64,000 nucleotides of DNA. It comes from Actinomadura terrae. GTDB lineage: Bacteria > Actinomycetota > Actinomycetes > Streptosporangiales > Streptosporangiaceae. The notes under the pieces were generated by a model that saw nothing but the letters and a program-made list of their open reading frames with translations, was not told the origin of the DNA and ran no database searches. The position numbers and the translations under genes are program-made. Each line of letters begins with the position of its first letter. Positions within the stretch are counted from its first letter, which is position 1. Where the stretch lies: NCBI RefSeq assembly GCF_022751215.1, contig NZ_JAICDG010000006.1, forward strand, positions 310,001-374,000. The letters run 5' to 3'. This document shows, piece after piece, positions 17,795-26,941 of the stretch.

Positions 17795-18853
17795 GTGCCG
17801 ATGATCGAGGCCGAGGACGTCGTCAAGTCGTTCACCGTCCGGACCAGGACCGGAGGCCTGCGGCGGCGGGGCAGGAGGACGCTCCGCGCGGTGGACGGGG
17901 TGTCGTTCGCCGTCGAGCCCGGCGAGTTCGTCGGCTACCTCGGCCCGAACGGCGCGGGCAAGTCCACGACGATCAAGATGCTGACCGGCATCCTCACCGC
18001 GTCGTCGGGGACGCTGCGGGTGTGCGGGCTCGACCCGTCGCGGCGGCGCACCGCGCTCGCGCGCCGGCTCGGCGTCGTGTTCGGGCAGCGCACGACGCTG
18101 TGGTGGGACCTGCCGCTGCGCGACAGCCTCACGCTCGTCCGGCGGCTGTACCGGGTGGAGCCCGCCGCGCACCGGGCCCGGTTCGCCGAGCTGTCCGAGC
18201 TGCTGGAGCTGGACCCGTTCCTGGACACGCCGGTGCGGCAGCTCAGCCTCGGGCAGCGGATGCGCGGCGACCTCGCCGCCGCGCTGCTGCACGACCCGGA
18301 GCTGCTCGTCCTGGACGAGCCCACGATCGGACTGGACGTCGTCAGCAAGGCGACCGTCCGCGACTTCCTGGAACGTATCAACGCCGAGCGCGGCACCACG
18401 ATCCTGCTGACCACGCACGACCTCGGCGACATCGAGCGGCTCTGCCGCCGGGTGCTGATCATCGACCACGGGCGGCTGGCCTACGACGGCGGGCTGGACG
18501 AGCTGCGCCGGACCGTCGACGCCGACCGGGTGCTGGTGGCCGAGCTGGCCCGGCCGGGGCCGCCGATCGTCCTGGACGACCCGGAGTTCGGGCGGATCGA
18601 GGCCGAGCGGGTGCAGGGGCCGCGGCAGTGGCTGCGGCTCCCGCGCGCCGCGAACGCGGCGGTGGTGGTCGCGGCGCTGGCGCGGCTGTACGAGGTCCGC
18701 GATATCGCGCTGCGGGAGGCGGGGATCGAGGACGTCCTCGCCGGGCTCTACCGGGGCGACCACGCCTACACGTGCCCGGCCGACCTCCCGTGGGGGGAGG
18801 GCCCCCCGGACGGTCCCCCGGAGCGGCCGGATCACCGCTCGATGGTCGAGTAG
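17795..18853 (+). CDS. ABC transporter ATP-binding protein
   Basis: The nucleotide-binding subunit for the two preceding permeases. In about 352 residues it shows Walker A GPNGAGKST, the Q-loop region RLGVVFGQRTTLWWDLP, the signature LSLGQRMRG, Walker B LLVLDEPTIGLD, the D-loop and the switch His in LLTTHD. The GQR.TLWWDLP sequence is typical of ATPases paired with DUF990 permeases. A C-terminal tail of about 100 residues follows. GTG 17795 has GGGAG nine bases before it; ATG 17801 is the alternative. The last 22 bases overlap the 3' end of the convergent gene at 18832. Confidence 0.92.
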   Translation: MPMIEAEDVVKSFTVRTRTGGLRRRGRRTLRAVDGVSFAVEPGEFVGYLGPNGAGKSTTIKMLTGILTASSGTLRVCGLDPSRRRTALARRLGVVFGQRTTLWWDLPLRDSLTLVRRLYRVEPAAHRARFAELSELLELDPFLDTPVRQLSLGQRMRGDLAAALLHDPELLVLDEPTIGLDVVSKATVRDFLERINAERGTTILLTTHDLGDIERLCRRVLIIDHGRLAYDGGLDELRRTVDADRVLVAELARPGPPIVLDDPEFGRIEAERVQGPRQWLRLPRAANAAVVVAALARLYEVRDIALREAGIEDVLAGLYRGDHAYTCPADLPWGEGPPDGPPERPDHRSMVE

Positions 18854-19305
18854 TACTCGGACTCGAAGGCCTCCTCGTCGCCGTGGGCCGAGCCCCAGCG
18901 GCGCGGCGCCCAGGTGGGCATCAGCAGCGCGAAGCCCATCATCCCGTAGACGCCCGAGCCGAGCAGCATGCGCAGGCCGAAGTCCATGTCGCCGGAGGGC
19001 GGCACCTTGCCCGGCAGGTCGAGCACGCTCCCGGGGTCCACCAGGAAGTAGGCGGACACCCCGAGCAGGGCCACCGCCGGGACGAGCGAGACCAGCGGCG
19101 ACGCCCACCGCGCGACGATGACCACGCCCGTCACCAGGCCCACGGCGGCGAGCAGGGCGAACGCCCCGTAGATGCGGGTGCGGTCGGTGATCTCCTGGCC
19201 CGTCCCGTCGAAGGACCGGCCCGCCTGCGCGTAGCCCCAGGCCGCGCCGTAGACCAGCGCGGGGGTCAGCAGGACGCCGAGGACGAAGCCGAACGCGTGG
19301 CGCAC
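18832..19305 (-). CDS. Hypothetical membrane protein, 157 aa
   Basis: A small integral membrane protein with about four hydrophobic segments: FGFVLGVLLTPALVYGAAWG, YGAFALLAAVGLVTGVVIVA, PLVSLVPAVALLGVSAYFLV and MLLGSGVYGMMGFALLMP. A charged C-terminal tail (HGDEEAFESEYYSTIER) is probably cytoplasmic. No family or function recognised, though similar proteins are common in actinomycetes. Its 3' end overlaps the end of the convergent ABC ATPase gene by 22 bp. Its 5' end faces the large gap before 19657. Confidence 0.75.
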   Translation of the reverse strand: MRHAFGFVLGVLLTPALVYGAAWGYAQAGRSFDGTGQEITDRTRIYGAFALLAAVGLVTGVVIVARWASPLVSLVPAVALLGVSAYFLVDPGSVLDLPGKVPPSGDMDFGLRMLLGSGVYGMMGFALLMPTWAPRRWGSAHGDEEAFESEYYSTIER

Positions 19306-19656
19306 CGCGCATCACATCCCTCTGGACGTGCCCGCGCCGGGCGGGCGTGGCTCGCGTACCGGACCATCAGAACACGCGGAAACGGGCCATGGCAGTGATT
19401 CCGGACTTGTCGCATCACGGAGTGATTCAGGGGTACGCCCGGCGAGGACGGCCCGGCCCAGGCCAGAGCCGCACCGCCGCGGCCGGACCGCCGCGGCCGT
19501 TCGACGGTGTCCGCTTCACCACGGCCGTAAACTCCCGTGCCGCACCGGGCGTCGAACTAACCAAGATCAAAAATTCGGCGGCGCGCCTGTGAACGCCCGG
19601 AGACGTTTCGGCGGATACAAAGGCGAGGGCGGCACACACGCGCACACGGGGGACCA
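19306..19656. other. Divergent intergenic region, no gene
   Basis: These 351 bp separate two divergent membrane-protein genes and are comparatively A/T-rich near 19550-19620, where promoters for the right-hand gene may lie. A 66-codon open frame at 19389-19592 lacks family resemblance and is not accepted as a gene. AGTGATTC occurs twice (19396 and 19421). Confidence 0.5.
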
Positions 19657-21726
19657 GTGATCGACTTGACCGAGCGGGCCATCCGCGGATCCGAGGGCGG
19701 CCGCGCGCGTGCGGCCCGGACGGCGACGGGGCTCCTCGACGGCGTCACCGACGGCGCCGTCGTGCTGTTCGCCGCGTGGACGGTCCTGTACCACCTCGGC
19801 CTGCTCCTCGACCCGCCGACCACGGCGCTGCTGGTCGCGTGGCTGGTGGCGGCGGCCGTGCTCGGCGTCCTGTACGCGCGGCGCTCGGGATGGTGGGCGG
19901 TCGGGCCGCTCTGGCACGACCCAGAGGCGCCGGTCTGGCGCGACCGTCCCGGACCCGTGCGGCAGGCGCTCCCGGCCGTCGCGGTGGGCGCGGGCCTGGT
20001 CGCGGGGGTGTGCGCAGGGCTGCACCCGTCCGGGGTGCCGTGGTGGTGCGCGTGGGCGCCCGGACTGGTCAGCGCGGCAGCGACGGCCGCGTGGCTGCTG
20101 CGCCGCCCCGGCCCGCGCGAGCCCGACCCCGCGCCGGAGCCCCGTCCGGACGCACCCGAGTCCCGACCGGACGACACGGACCTGCGCTGGGGGACGCCGC
20201 TCGCGCTCCTCACCGGCGCCGGGTTCGCCGTCGCGTCGCTGTTCATCGTCAACACCGACGGCGACGACGCCTACTTCGTGTCCCGCTCGGTGGCGACGGC
20301 GGCGACCGGCCGCATCCCGCTCAAGGACGTCATCTTCTCCGCCGGGGCGACGAACGAGATCGCCGGCGAGCCGCCGGTGGCGTCGTTCGAGGTGCTGGTC
20401 GGGGCGCTGGCGCGGGTGCTGCACGTCCCCGCGTCCTCGCTGCTGTGGTACGGCGTGCTGCCGCTGGTCACCTTCCTCGCGATCTGGTCGCTGTGGCGGC
20501 TCGTCCGGGCCTGGGCGCCGCGCCACGCCGTGCTCTGCTTCGCGGTCGCGGCCGTCTACCTGCTCTGGGCGGGCGAGTCGCGGGCTTCGCTCGGCGCCTT
20601 CCACCTGCTGCGGATGTGGCAGGGCAAGGCCGTCATGGTGTCGGCGCTGATCCCGCTGCTGTACGTCTACCTCACCCGGTGGGCCGAGCGGCGGCGGCGC
20701 GGCGACCTCGCGCTGCTCGCCGCCGCCGGGATCGCGGCGGTCGGGCTGACCTCGTCCTCGGCGTTCGTGGTCCCGCTGGCGGTCGGCGCCGCCGTGCTGC
20801 CGCTGCTCGCCGCCGGGCGGGTCCGTACCGCGCTGGCGGCGTGCGTCGCGGCGGCGTACCCGATCGCGTCCGGGCTCGGGGTGGTGCTGCTGCACGGCAA
20901 GACGGTCGTGGAGGGCGCCGTCCACGACGGCCCGGTCAGCTACCAGTGGGTCCTGCTCCAGGGGACGCTCGGCGTCCTCGGCGGCTGCGCGCTGTGGCTG
21001 TCCCCGTGGACGGCCCGGCGCGGCGTGCCCGCGCTCGTCGGCCTGGGCGTCGCGGCGGTGCTGACGCTGCTCGTCCTGCCCGGGATTCTGACGGCCGCCG
21101 CACGGGCCACGGACGCGGGGCAGGTGCTGTGGCGCACGATGTGGATCGTCCCCGCGCCCGCCCTGGTCGGCCTGCTCGCCGCCGTGCCGGTCCCGGACGC
21201 CCTCCGGTCCCGCGCGGCCGCCGTCGCCGCCGCCGTGACGCCCGCCGTGGCGCTCGCCGTCGCGCTGGTCGTGGGCGGCACGCCGGTGTGGTCGGAGGCG
21301 AGCGGCTCGACCGTCGAGGGGCGGCCCTCGTGGAAGCTGCCCGCCGAGCAGGTCGGGACGGCGCGCGAGGTGGTCCGCGCCGCCAAACCCGGCACCGTCG
21401 TGCTGATGCCCGTGACCTACATGCGGGCGGTACCGATGCTGACCGCGCGCGTGCACGCAGCGAACCCCAACCCGCACTACCTGTCGATGATCCCCGCGCC
21501 CGCGCACTACATCGCCGACCGGCAGATGCTGAGCGTCGCGGTGCGCTCCCCCTACAGCCGGAAGCCGACAGCGGAGGAGATGCGCGCGGCGCTCCGCCGC
21601 GTGGGGGTCAGTGTCGCCTGCGTGACGCCCCGGGACCGGCGCGCGCTCCGGCTGCTCGACCAGGCCGGATACGGCGACCGGCGGCGCATCGGCGACCTCG
21701 TCTGCTCCTTCCGGCCGGGGGGCTGA
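19657..21726 (+). CDS. Large polytopic membrane protein (DUF6077-like), possible GT-C-type glycosyltransferase
   Basis: 689 residues with about 12-14 hydrophobic segments and a soluble C-terminal domain of about 150 residues. The opening DGVTDGAVVLFAAWTVLYHL and the loop TDGDDAYFVSRSVATAATGR, followed by KDVIFSAGATNEIAGEPPVA, match what I recall of actinobacterial DUF6077 proteins. An acidic pair in the first outer loop (DDAYF) plus many helices and a soluble tail resemble GT-C glycosyltransferases that use lipid-linked sugars, but this is inference. The C-terminal part (VLMPVTYMRAVPMLTARVHA) lacks a recognised fold. It starts at GTG 19657 after a weak GGGGA. Two small related genes follow in the same direction. 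Confidence 0.75.
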   Translation: MIDLTERAIRGSEGGRARAARTATGLLDGVTDGAVVLFAAWTVLYHLGLLLDPPTTALLVAWLVAAAVLGVLYARRSGWWAVGPLWHDPEAPVWRDRPGPVRQALPAVAVGAGLVAGVCAGLHPSGVPWWCAWAPGLVSAAATAAWLLRRPGPREPDPAPEPRPDAPESRPDDTDLRWGTPLALLTGAGFAVASLFIVNTDGDDAYFVSRSVATAATGRIPLKDVIFSAGATNEIAGEPPVASFEVLVGALARVLHVPASSLLWYGVLPLVTFLAIWSLWRLVRAWAPRHAVLCFAVAAVYLLWAGESRASLGAFHLLRMWQGKAVMVSALIPLLYVYLTRWAERRRRGDLALLAAAGIAAVGLTSSSAFVVPLAVGAAVLPLLAAGRVRTALAACVAAAYPIASGLGVVLLHGKTVVEGAVHDGPVSYQWVLLQGTLGVLGGCALWLSPWTARRGVPALVGLGVAAVLTLLVLPGILTAAARATDAGQVLWRTMWIVPAPALVGLLAAVPVPDALRSRAAAVAAAVTPAVALAVALVVGGTPVWSEASGSTVEGRPSWKLPAEQVGTAREVVRAAKPGTVVLMPVTYMRAVPMLTARVHAANPNPHYLSMIPAPAHYIADRQMLSVAVRSPYSRKPTAEEMRAALRRVGVSVACVTPRDRRALRLLDQAGYGDRRRIGDLVCSFRPGG

Positions 21727-21791
21727 CCGTTTCGACCGCGTCTGTCGGGGCATCGGGTGTTGCGTCTGACCCGACGGATGTTGGAGGAACA

Positions 21792-22358
21792 ATGTCGACC
21801 GTCCTCATGGTCGTCATCGTCGTCGTCGCCGTCCTCGTCATCGCCGCCGCCGCGTACCTCGCCTGGACGTGGTCGCGCACCCGGCGGCTCAGGCGGCGTT
21901 TCGGCCCCGAATACGACCGGGCAGTGGAGGCCCACGGCGGCCGCGCGGCCGCCGAGCGGGAGCTGATGTCCCGCGAACGGGCCCACCAGGACCTGGAACT
22001 GCACGACCTGGCCCCCGAGCGGCGCGAGCAGTACAAGCACCAGTGGATCCGTGTACAGGAGCGCTTCGTCGACGCCCCGCAGGAGGCCGTCGAGCAGGCG
22101 GACCGCCTCGTCACCGTGGTACTGGGCGAGCGCGGCTATCCCACCCGCGGCTTCGACGAGCAGGCCGCCCACCTCTCGGTGGACCACGCCCGCACCCTGG
22201 ACCACTACCGGCGCGGGCGCGAGATCAGCGTGCGCGCCCAGGGCAGGGACGCCACCACCGAGGACCTGCGGCAGGCCATGGTGCACTACCGCGCGCTCTT
22301 CGACGACCTGCTCGACGTCCCGGCGGACCACGGCGTCGCCGAGACCCCGAGGAGCTGA
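21792..22358 (+). CDS. Membrane-anchored hypothetical protein sharing a motif with its neighbour
   Basis: A 188-residue protein with one N-terminal membrane helix (LMVVIVVVAVLVIAAAAYLA) and a charged, helical cytoplasmic part. It contains WIRVQERFVDAPQEAVEQAD, which recurs with small changes in the next gene (WHRVQARFVDDPAEAVREAD), as does the ending pattern LR.A...YR.L.D.LL. ATG 21792 has an ideal GGAGG at 21783-21787; the following gene begins 5 bp after its stop, so the two are co-translated. Similar proteins occur in Streptomyces without known function. Confidence 0.8.
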   Translation: MSTVLMVVIVVVAVLVIAAAAYLAWTWSRTRRLRRRFGPEYDRAVEAHGGRAAAERELMSRERAHQDLELHDLAPERREQYKHQWIRVQERFVDAPQEAVEQADRLVTVVLGERGYPTRGFDEQAAHLSVDHARTLDHYRRGREISVRAQGRDATTEDLRQAMVHYRALFDDLLDVPADHGVAETPRS

Positions 22359-22363
22359 CCGCG

Positions 22364-22885
22364 ATGACGCACGAGATCCCCACGGAACCGAGAGCGACAG
22401 CGGACGGGCGCGCCCCCCGGGCGACCGGGCCGGTCACTCCGCCCGTCGCCGGTGACGCCCACGTCGCCGGTCCCCCGCCGCCGCGCGCCGCGGCCGACGC
22501 GGAGTCCGACCGGGACACCGCGCCCGACCTCCTCGCCCCGAAGTCCGCCCCCGGGAGCCAACCCGCAGGCCAGCCCGGGGGCCAACCTGCGGGCCAAACC
22601 GGGGGCCCGCGCGGGCGGCTGCTCGACTCCGCGGAAGCGGGCCGGTTCAAGGAGCGCTGGCACCGAGTCCAGGCCAGGTTCGTGGACGATCCGGCCGAGG
22701 CCGTCCGCGAGGCCGACGCCCTCGCGGAGGAGATCACCGACGCCCTGGTGCGCTCCCTCGCCGAGCACCGCCGGAAGCTGTCGGAGCCGCTCGGGTCCGG
22801 CAAGGACGGGACGTCCGACACCGAGCGCCTCCGCCTGGCCCTCCGCTCCTACCGGAGCCTTTTGGACCACGTCCTCGAAACATGA
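22364..22885 (+). CDS. Hypothetical soluble protein, paralogous to the preceding gene product
   Basis: A 173-residue protein. The first 80 residues are disordered and Pro/Ala/Gly-rich with a short QPAGQPGGQPAGQTGG repeat; the rest is helical and contains WHRVQARFVDDPAEAVREAD and LRLALRSYRSLLDHVLE, aligned with the preceding protein. It lacks the membrane helix, so the pair may be one membrane-bound and one free form of the same domain. A strong hairpin follows directly at 22889-22934. No function is known. Confidence 0.75.
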   Translation: MTHEIPTEPRATADGRAPRATGPVTPPVAGDAHVAGPPPPRAAADAESDRDTAPDLLAPKSAPGSQPAGQPGGQPAGQTGGPRGRLLDSAEAGRFKERWHRVQARFVDDPAEAVREADALAEEITDALVRSLAEHRRKLSEPLGSGKDGTSDTERLRLALRSYRSLLDHVLET

Positions 22886-22888
22886 TCG

Positions 22889-22934
22889 CCGCGACGGGGG
22901 CGCTCCGGCTGCGGCCGGGGCGCCCCCGTCGCGG
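22889..22934. terminator. Bidirectional terminator hairpin
   Basis: CCGCGACGGGGGCGC pairs with GCGCCCCCGTCGCGG (about 14 bp of perfect stem) between the convergent ends of the genes at 22885 and 22937. Confidence 0.8.
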
Positions 22935-22936
22935 GT

Positions 22937-24388
22937 TCAGCCGTTGAGGAAGCGGTAGACGGCCTCGCGCCCCCGCGTCCCGCGTTCGCGGTTCTGGATG
23001 GAGTGGGCCGCGCCCTTCACGACGACCAGCTCTCCGCGCGGCGCGTGGCGCAGCTCCTCCCGAGCCCATTCGAGCGGGGTGGACAGGTCCCGGTCGCCGT
23101 TCAGCAGCAGCACCGGGACGGGCGGCAGCGTGAGCCGCCTCGGCTCGGCGGTATGCCGCGACGGGGGCCAGTGCACGCAGTCCTGGACGAAGCCGTTGCC
23201 GACGGCGTCGGCGGCCGTGAACGGCCAGGTCGCACGGGCGGGAAGGTGGCGGCGCGTCCGGTCGAGGCTCGCCTGGCGCCCCGCGAGCGGCGCCTCGGAG
23301 GTGCCCCACGGGAAGTGCCCGTCACCGCAGATCGTCGCGACGTGCAGGCCCGCGCTGTAGCCGGCGGGGTCGTCGCCGCCGGAGTCGAGCAGCTTCAGCA
23401 GCCGGTCGAGCCGCGCCGGGTCCCCGTGCCGCGCCTCGTGGAACGCCGACACCACGTCGCCCGACCCGGCGGGGAATCCGGCCGGGCTCGGGTCGCGGTA
23501 GGTGGGGTCGGAGAACTCGTAGCCGACGAGCATGTCCCAGATGCGGACGTGGTCGGCGCGGTGCCGGGCGAGCCAGGCCAGGTCCTCGGCCGGGTCGAAC
23601 CCGCAGGCGGGCGCCGTCCGACACGCGTCCCGCAGGACCCGCGCGGTCGCCCGCATGCCGGTGAGGTAGAGCATGTCGTCGCGCTGCGGGTCCACGTGCG
23701 GGAGCACCGAGTCCAGGACGAGCCTGCGCACGTTGCGCGGATGGAAGGCGGCGTAGCTCGCGGCGGTCATCGTGCCGTAGGAGACGCCGTCCAGCGTCAT
23801 CGTCCGCACGCCGAGCGCGCGGCGCAGCAGGTCGAGGTCGCCGACGGTCTGCTCGGTCGTGAAGTAGTGCCGCCGGTCGCCGAGGATGCCCGCGCACTCG
23901 GTGACCGCGCCGGGGCTCGGGGCCTCGATGTCGGTGCCGCCCACCTCGGCCTGGAGGCGGGGGCAGTCGATCGCGCCGAACTCTCCGGTGCCGCGCTGGT
24001 CGATCGTGACGAAGCGGTAGTTCTTGGCGAGCTCGGGCATCCGCTGCTGGGATATCCGGGAGATGAACGGGACGCCGGGCTGCCCGGGCCCGCCGGTCAG
24101 GAACAGCAGCACGCCCCGGGGCGCGGAGACGTTGCCGCCGGTCGCGACCTGCAACTTCAGCGTGCCCTGGGACGGGGCGCGGTGGTCGAGCGGCACGGTG
24201 AGCGTCGAGCAGGTGAAGCCGGGCTGATTCGGGCAGGGGCGGGGGTCGGTGAGCGCGGGCCGGGGCGTCGCCGTCGAGGTGGACGGGGCCGCGGACGGGG
24301 GCGCGGGGGGTGTCGCGGCCGCCGTCGCCCCTCCGGATGCGGAGAGGGCGAGGGCCAGGGCGAGCACTGGGATGGGACGTGATCGCAT
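22937..24388 (-). CDS. Secreted alpha/beta hydrolase (tripeptidyl-aminopeptidase-like)
   Basis: A 483-residue exported serine hydrolase of the alpha/beta fold, close in layout to Streptomyces tripeptidyl aminopeptidases. A signal peptide (RPIPVLALALALSASGGATA) is followed by a Pro/Thr-rich linker, C..QPGFTCSTLTVPLDH, the oxyanion segment LLFLTGGPGQPG, VTIDQRGTGEFG, the nucleophile elbow GVSYG, and a C-terminal TAP-like cap with VLLLNGDRDLSTPLEWA (acid Asp) and VVKGAAHS (catalytic His). It should cleave peptides or esters outside the cell. ATG 24388 is the first in-frame start with a signal sequence; the frame remains open far upstream only by base bias. Divergent from an AraC gene. Confidence 0.88.
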   Translation of the reverse strand: MRSRPIPVLALALALSASGGATAAATPPAPPSAAPSTSTATPRPALTDPRPCPNQPGFTCSTLTVPLDHRAPSQGTLKLQVATGGNVSAPRGVLLFLTGGPGQPGVPFISRISQQRMPELAKNYRFVTIDQRGTGEFGAIDCPRLQAEVGGTDIEAPSPGAVTECAGILGDRRHYFTTEQTVGDLDLLRRALGVRTMTLDGVSYGTMTAASYAAFHPRNVRRLVLDSVLPHVDPQRDDMLYLTGMRATARVLRDACRTAPACGFDPAEDLAWLARHRADHVRIWDMLVGYEFSDPTYRDPSPAGFPAGSGDVVSAFHEARHGDPARLDRLLKLLDSGGDDPAGYSAGLHVATICGDGHFPWGTSEAPLAGRQASLDRTRRHLPARATWPFTAADAVGNGFVQDCVHWPPSRHTAEPRRLTLPPVPVLLLNGDRDLSTPLEWAREELRHAPRGELVVVKGAAHSIQNRERGTRGREAVYRFLNG

Positions 24389-24502
24389 GGGGAGATCATC
24401 GCCCCGGTGGGCCCGGGAACCACGTTTCTCGCCGGAAACGGCCATTCCACCCGCCGAGCGGTCCTGTTCTGGCGTTTTCGCGCAGGTGGTAGTACTGGAG
24501 GG

Positions 24503-25360
24503 ATGAGCGACAGGCCGGTCGAGATCACCGACCAGGGTGGCTGGTGGCGGGCCCGGAGCCGCCCGCATCCCGCGCTGCGCCCGTTCCTGCCCTCCTACGT
24601 CGGCTACTGGGAGCGGGACGTCCGGCCTAGCCGGATGCGCACGCTCCCGACCCGCACCGCCGTCGTGATCCTGAACCTCGGCCCGCCGCTGTTCCTGGAG
24701 GTCCCCGACCCGCAGGTCCGGGGCCGCGTCTACGGGTCGTTCGTCGCGGGCATGCACGACGGGCACGGCGGCTACGTCCACCCCGGCGGCCAGCGCGGCA
24801 TCCAGCTCGACCTCACCCCGCTCGGCGCCTACACGCTGTTCGGCGTCCCGATGGCGCGCGTCACCAACACCGCCGTGGAGCTGCCCGACCTGCTCGGGCC
24901 GGGCGCCGCCCGCCTCGTCGAGCGGCTCGGCGCCGCGGCGGGCTGGGCCGACCGCTTCGACCTGCTCGACGGGTTCCTGCTGGGCCGACTGGACGCCGGG
25001 CCCGCGCCCGACCCGGAGGTGGCCCGCGCCTGGGACCTGCTCGCCCGCAGCCGGGGGCGCGCGCCCGTCGCCCGCCTCGCCGACGACGTCGGCTGGAGCC
25101 GCAAGCACCTCACCCACCGGTTCCGGGAGCAGGCGGGGCTGCCGCCCAAGGTGATGGGACGCGTCCTGCGGTTCCAGAGCGCGGTCGAGATGATGCGCAC
25201 CGGCGACGCGGGCCTCGCCGACATCGCCTTCGCCTGCGGCTACTACGACCAGGCCCACCTCAACCGCGAGGTGCGCGCGCTGGCGGGCTGCTCCCCCACC
25301 GACCTGCTCGCCGGGCAGTTCGAGCCGCAGCTCACCACGACCGTCCCCGAGGCGCTCTGA
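24503..25360 (+). CDS. AraC-family transcriptional regulator
   Basis: 285 residues. The C-terminal AraC/XylS DNA-binding domain (about 180-275) has two HTH motifs: VARLADDVGWSRKHLTHRF and LADIAFACGYYDQAHLNREV, ending in SPTDLLAG. The N-terminal part (RPFLPSYVGYWERD, LDLTPLGAYTLFGVPMARV) matches the DUF6597-like sensor found in AraC regulators. ATG 24503 has GGAGGG just before it. It is divergent from the secreted hydrolase and convergent with a small multidrug pump 12 bp away. Targets are unknown. Confidence 0.9.
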   Translation: MSDRPVEITDQGGWWRARSRPHPALRPFLPSYVGYWERDVRPSRMRTLPTRTAVVILNLGPPLFLEVPDPQVRGRVYGSFVAGMHDGHGGYVHPGGQRGIQLDLTPLGAYTLFGVPMARVTNTAVELPDLLGPGAARLVERLGAAAGWADRFDLLDGFLLGRLDAGPAPDPEVARAWDLLARSRGRAPVARLADDVGWSRKHLTHRFREQAGLPPKVMGRVLRFQSAVEMMRTGDAGLADIAFACGYYDQAHLNREVRALAGCSPTDLLAGQFEPQLTTTVPEAL

Positions 25361-25372
25361 CCGCCCGCCGGG

Positions 25373-25702
25373 TCAGCCCTGGCTCACGCCGCCGCCGAGG
25401 TTCATCACGATCACGCCCAGCACGACGATCACCGCGCCGGCGACCGTCAGCGGCCGCACCGGCTCGTCGAACAGCAGCACGCCGCCGGCGAAGGCGCCGA
25501 TCGTGCCGAGCGCGGACCAGATCGCGTACACCGGGCCGACGTTCAGCGAGGTCAGCGCCTTGGCCATGAACACGAACGAGATCAGGTACCCGGCCACGAC
25601 GATCGCCGCGGGGCCGAGCCGGGTGAAGCCCTCCGAGCCGCGCATCGCCAGCGTCGCGGTGACCTCGAAGGCGATGGCGAGCGCGAGCAGGACGTAGGGC
25701 AT
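25373..25702 (-). CDS. Small multidrug resistance (SMR/QacE-type) transporter
   Basis: A 109-residue, four-helix proton-coupled efflux protein that works as a dimer. The essential membrane Glu is at position 13 (LAIAFEVTATLAMR), and the other conserved features are GFTRLGPAAIVVAGYLISF, LNVGPVYAIWSALGTIGAF and the helix 3/4 region LLFDEPVRPLTVAGAVIVVLG. ATG 25702 has GGAGAGGAGA upstream; a longer form from 25741 lacks family support. SMR proteins of this sequence type export quaternary ammonium compounds or guanidinium; which is unclear. Confidence 0.92.
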   Translation of the reverse strand: MPYVLLALAIAFEVTATLAMRGSEGFTRLGPAAIVVAGYLISFVFMAKALTSLNVGPVYAIWSALGTIGAFAGGVLLFDEPVRPLTVAGAVIVVLGVIVMNLGGGVSQG

Positions 25703-25793
25703 CGGCGATCTCCTCTCCCCGGCCGATCCTCCCATGGCCACGTCCTCCCCCGCCGGGCTACGGCCGCCCCTGCCCGGACCCGGCCATGCCCGC

Positions 25794-26930
25794 TCAGCCG
25801 CCGGACAGCCAGTGGCGCAGCGCCCACCACCAGTTCGCAGCGCGCGTCACCGCCGCGCCCGCCGAGGGGTCGAGCAGCGGGCGGCCGGTCAGCTCCTGGA
25901 GGCGGCGCACCCGGTACTTGACCGTGTTCTCGTGGACGTGCAGCGCGGCGGCCGCCGGCGCGACCCGTCCGCCGTGGTCGAGGTAGGCCAGCGCGGTCGC
26001 GGCCAGCGCGCGGTGGAACGGGTCGCGCGGGTCGAGGCCGCCGAGGAGCGTGTCCGCCAGCAGCCGTCCGAGCGCGGGCTCGGCGCCGGTGACGGTCGGC
26101 AGAGCGAGATCGGCGAGGTGCCGCGTCCCGCGCAGCCCGGCGGCCGCCCCGGCGCGCAGGGCCCGGCGGCCGAGCTCGTACACCGGCGCGACGTCGCCGG
26201 GCGGCACCGGCGGCGCGGCCACCAGCAGCGGGCCGTCCTCGGACGGGACGGGCGGCCGGGCCACGAGAGCGGCGAACCGGCCGTCGACCAGCCCGCACAG
26301 CCCGGGGCCCGCCGCGGTGAGGCGCGCCTCCAGCCGCGCCGCGACCGCCGGGTCGCTGACGTCGGAGACGACGCAGTGGTAGGCGCCGGACGGGTCGAGC
26401 GGCGCGGGCGCGGAGGCGGCCTCCCCGTGCAGGAGCCGCCGGAGCGTCTGGACGTGGGCCTCGCGGGCCGTCCGGGCCGTCTCCAGCTCGGCGACCCGGT
26501 GCGCGTGCACCATCCGGTGGACGAGCGCGGTGGTGATCTCGTCGACGCGGGTGACGCCGTCCAGCAGCAGGTGCTCCGGCACGCCGAGGCGCCGCCCGTC
26601 CGCGACGAGCGTCCGGACGAGATGGGCGCGGCCCGCCTGGAAACCGTCCAGGAACGCCGTGACCGGCACGCCCTGCCGCGCCCGGTCCGCGCCGAGCCGC
26701 TCGGCCGCCGCCAGGACGTCCTCGCCGGGGCCGCCGGTCTCCAGCGCCGCGACCACGCCCCGCACGAGCGCGCGGGCGTGCCGCCGGGTCTCCTCCTCCG
26801 GCAGCGCCGCCACCAGCTCCGACCTGCCCCGCGCCGCGCGGACCGTGGCGTCCAGCACCTCCGGGTCGGCGCCGTGCTCGATCAGCAACCGCAGGAACCG
26901 GTCGCCCTCCACGGGCTCCATGCCCCCCAT
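25794..26930 (-). CDS. PucR-type transcriptional regulator (CdaR-like C-terminal HTH)
   Basis: About 378 residues. The C-terminal domain carries the PucR/CdaR helix-turn-helix: LAATALAYLDHGGRVAPAAAAL, then HVHENTVKYRVRRLQELTGR. The N-terminal half is helical (LDGFQAGRAHLVRTLVADG, TRVDEITTALVHRMVHAHR), as in sensor-type members, and the middle has a GGDEF-like fold. Start is ATG 26930 or 26921. It is divergent from a class II aldolase gene with a perfect 19-bp palindrome between them, so regulation of that gene and itself is likely. Confidence 0.85.
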   Translation of the reverse strand: MGGMEPVEGDRFLRLLIEHGADPEVLDATVRAARGRSELVAALPEEETRRHARALVRGVVAALETGGPGEDVLAAAERLGADRARQGVPVTAFLDGFQAGRAHLVRTLVADGRRLGVPEHLLLDGVTRVDEITTALVHRMVHAHRVAELETARTAREAHVQTLRRLLHGEAASAPAPLDPSGAYHCVVSDVSDPAVAARLEARLTAAGPGLCGLVDGRFAALVARPPVPSEDGPLLVAAPPVPPGDVAPVYELGRRALRAGAAAGLRGTRHLADLALPTVTGAEPALGRLLADTLLGGLDPRDPFHRALAATALAYLDHGGRVAPAAAALHVHENTVKYRVRRLQELTGRPLLDPSAGAAVTRAANWWWALRHWLSGG

Positions 26931-26941
26931 TCTGGGCCCTC

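Noticed and set aside
19389..19592. 67-codon frame in the divergent gap before 19657
   Set aside because: No conserved feature and atypical composition; position fits a promoter region.
22937..25258. 773-codon frame as a fused hydrolase
   Set aside because: The first 290 codons are a shadow of the AraC gene; a signal peptide begins at 24388.
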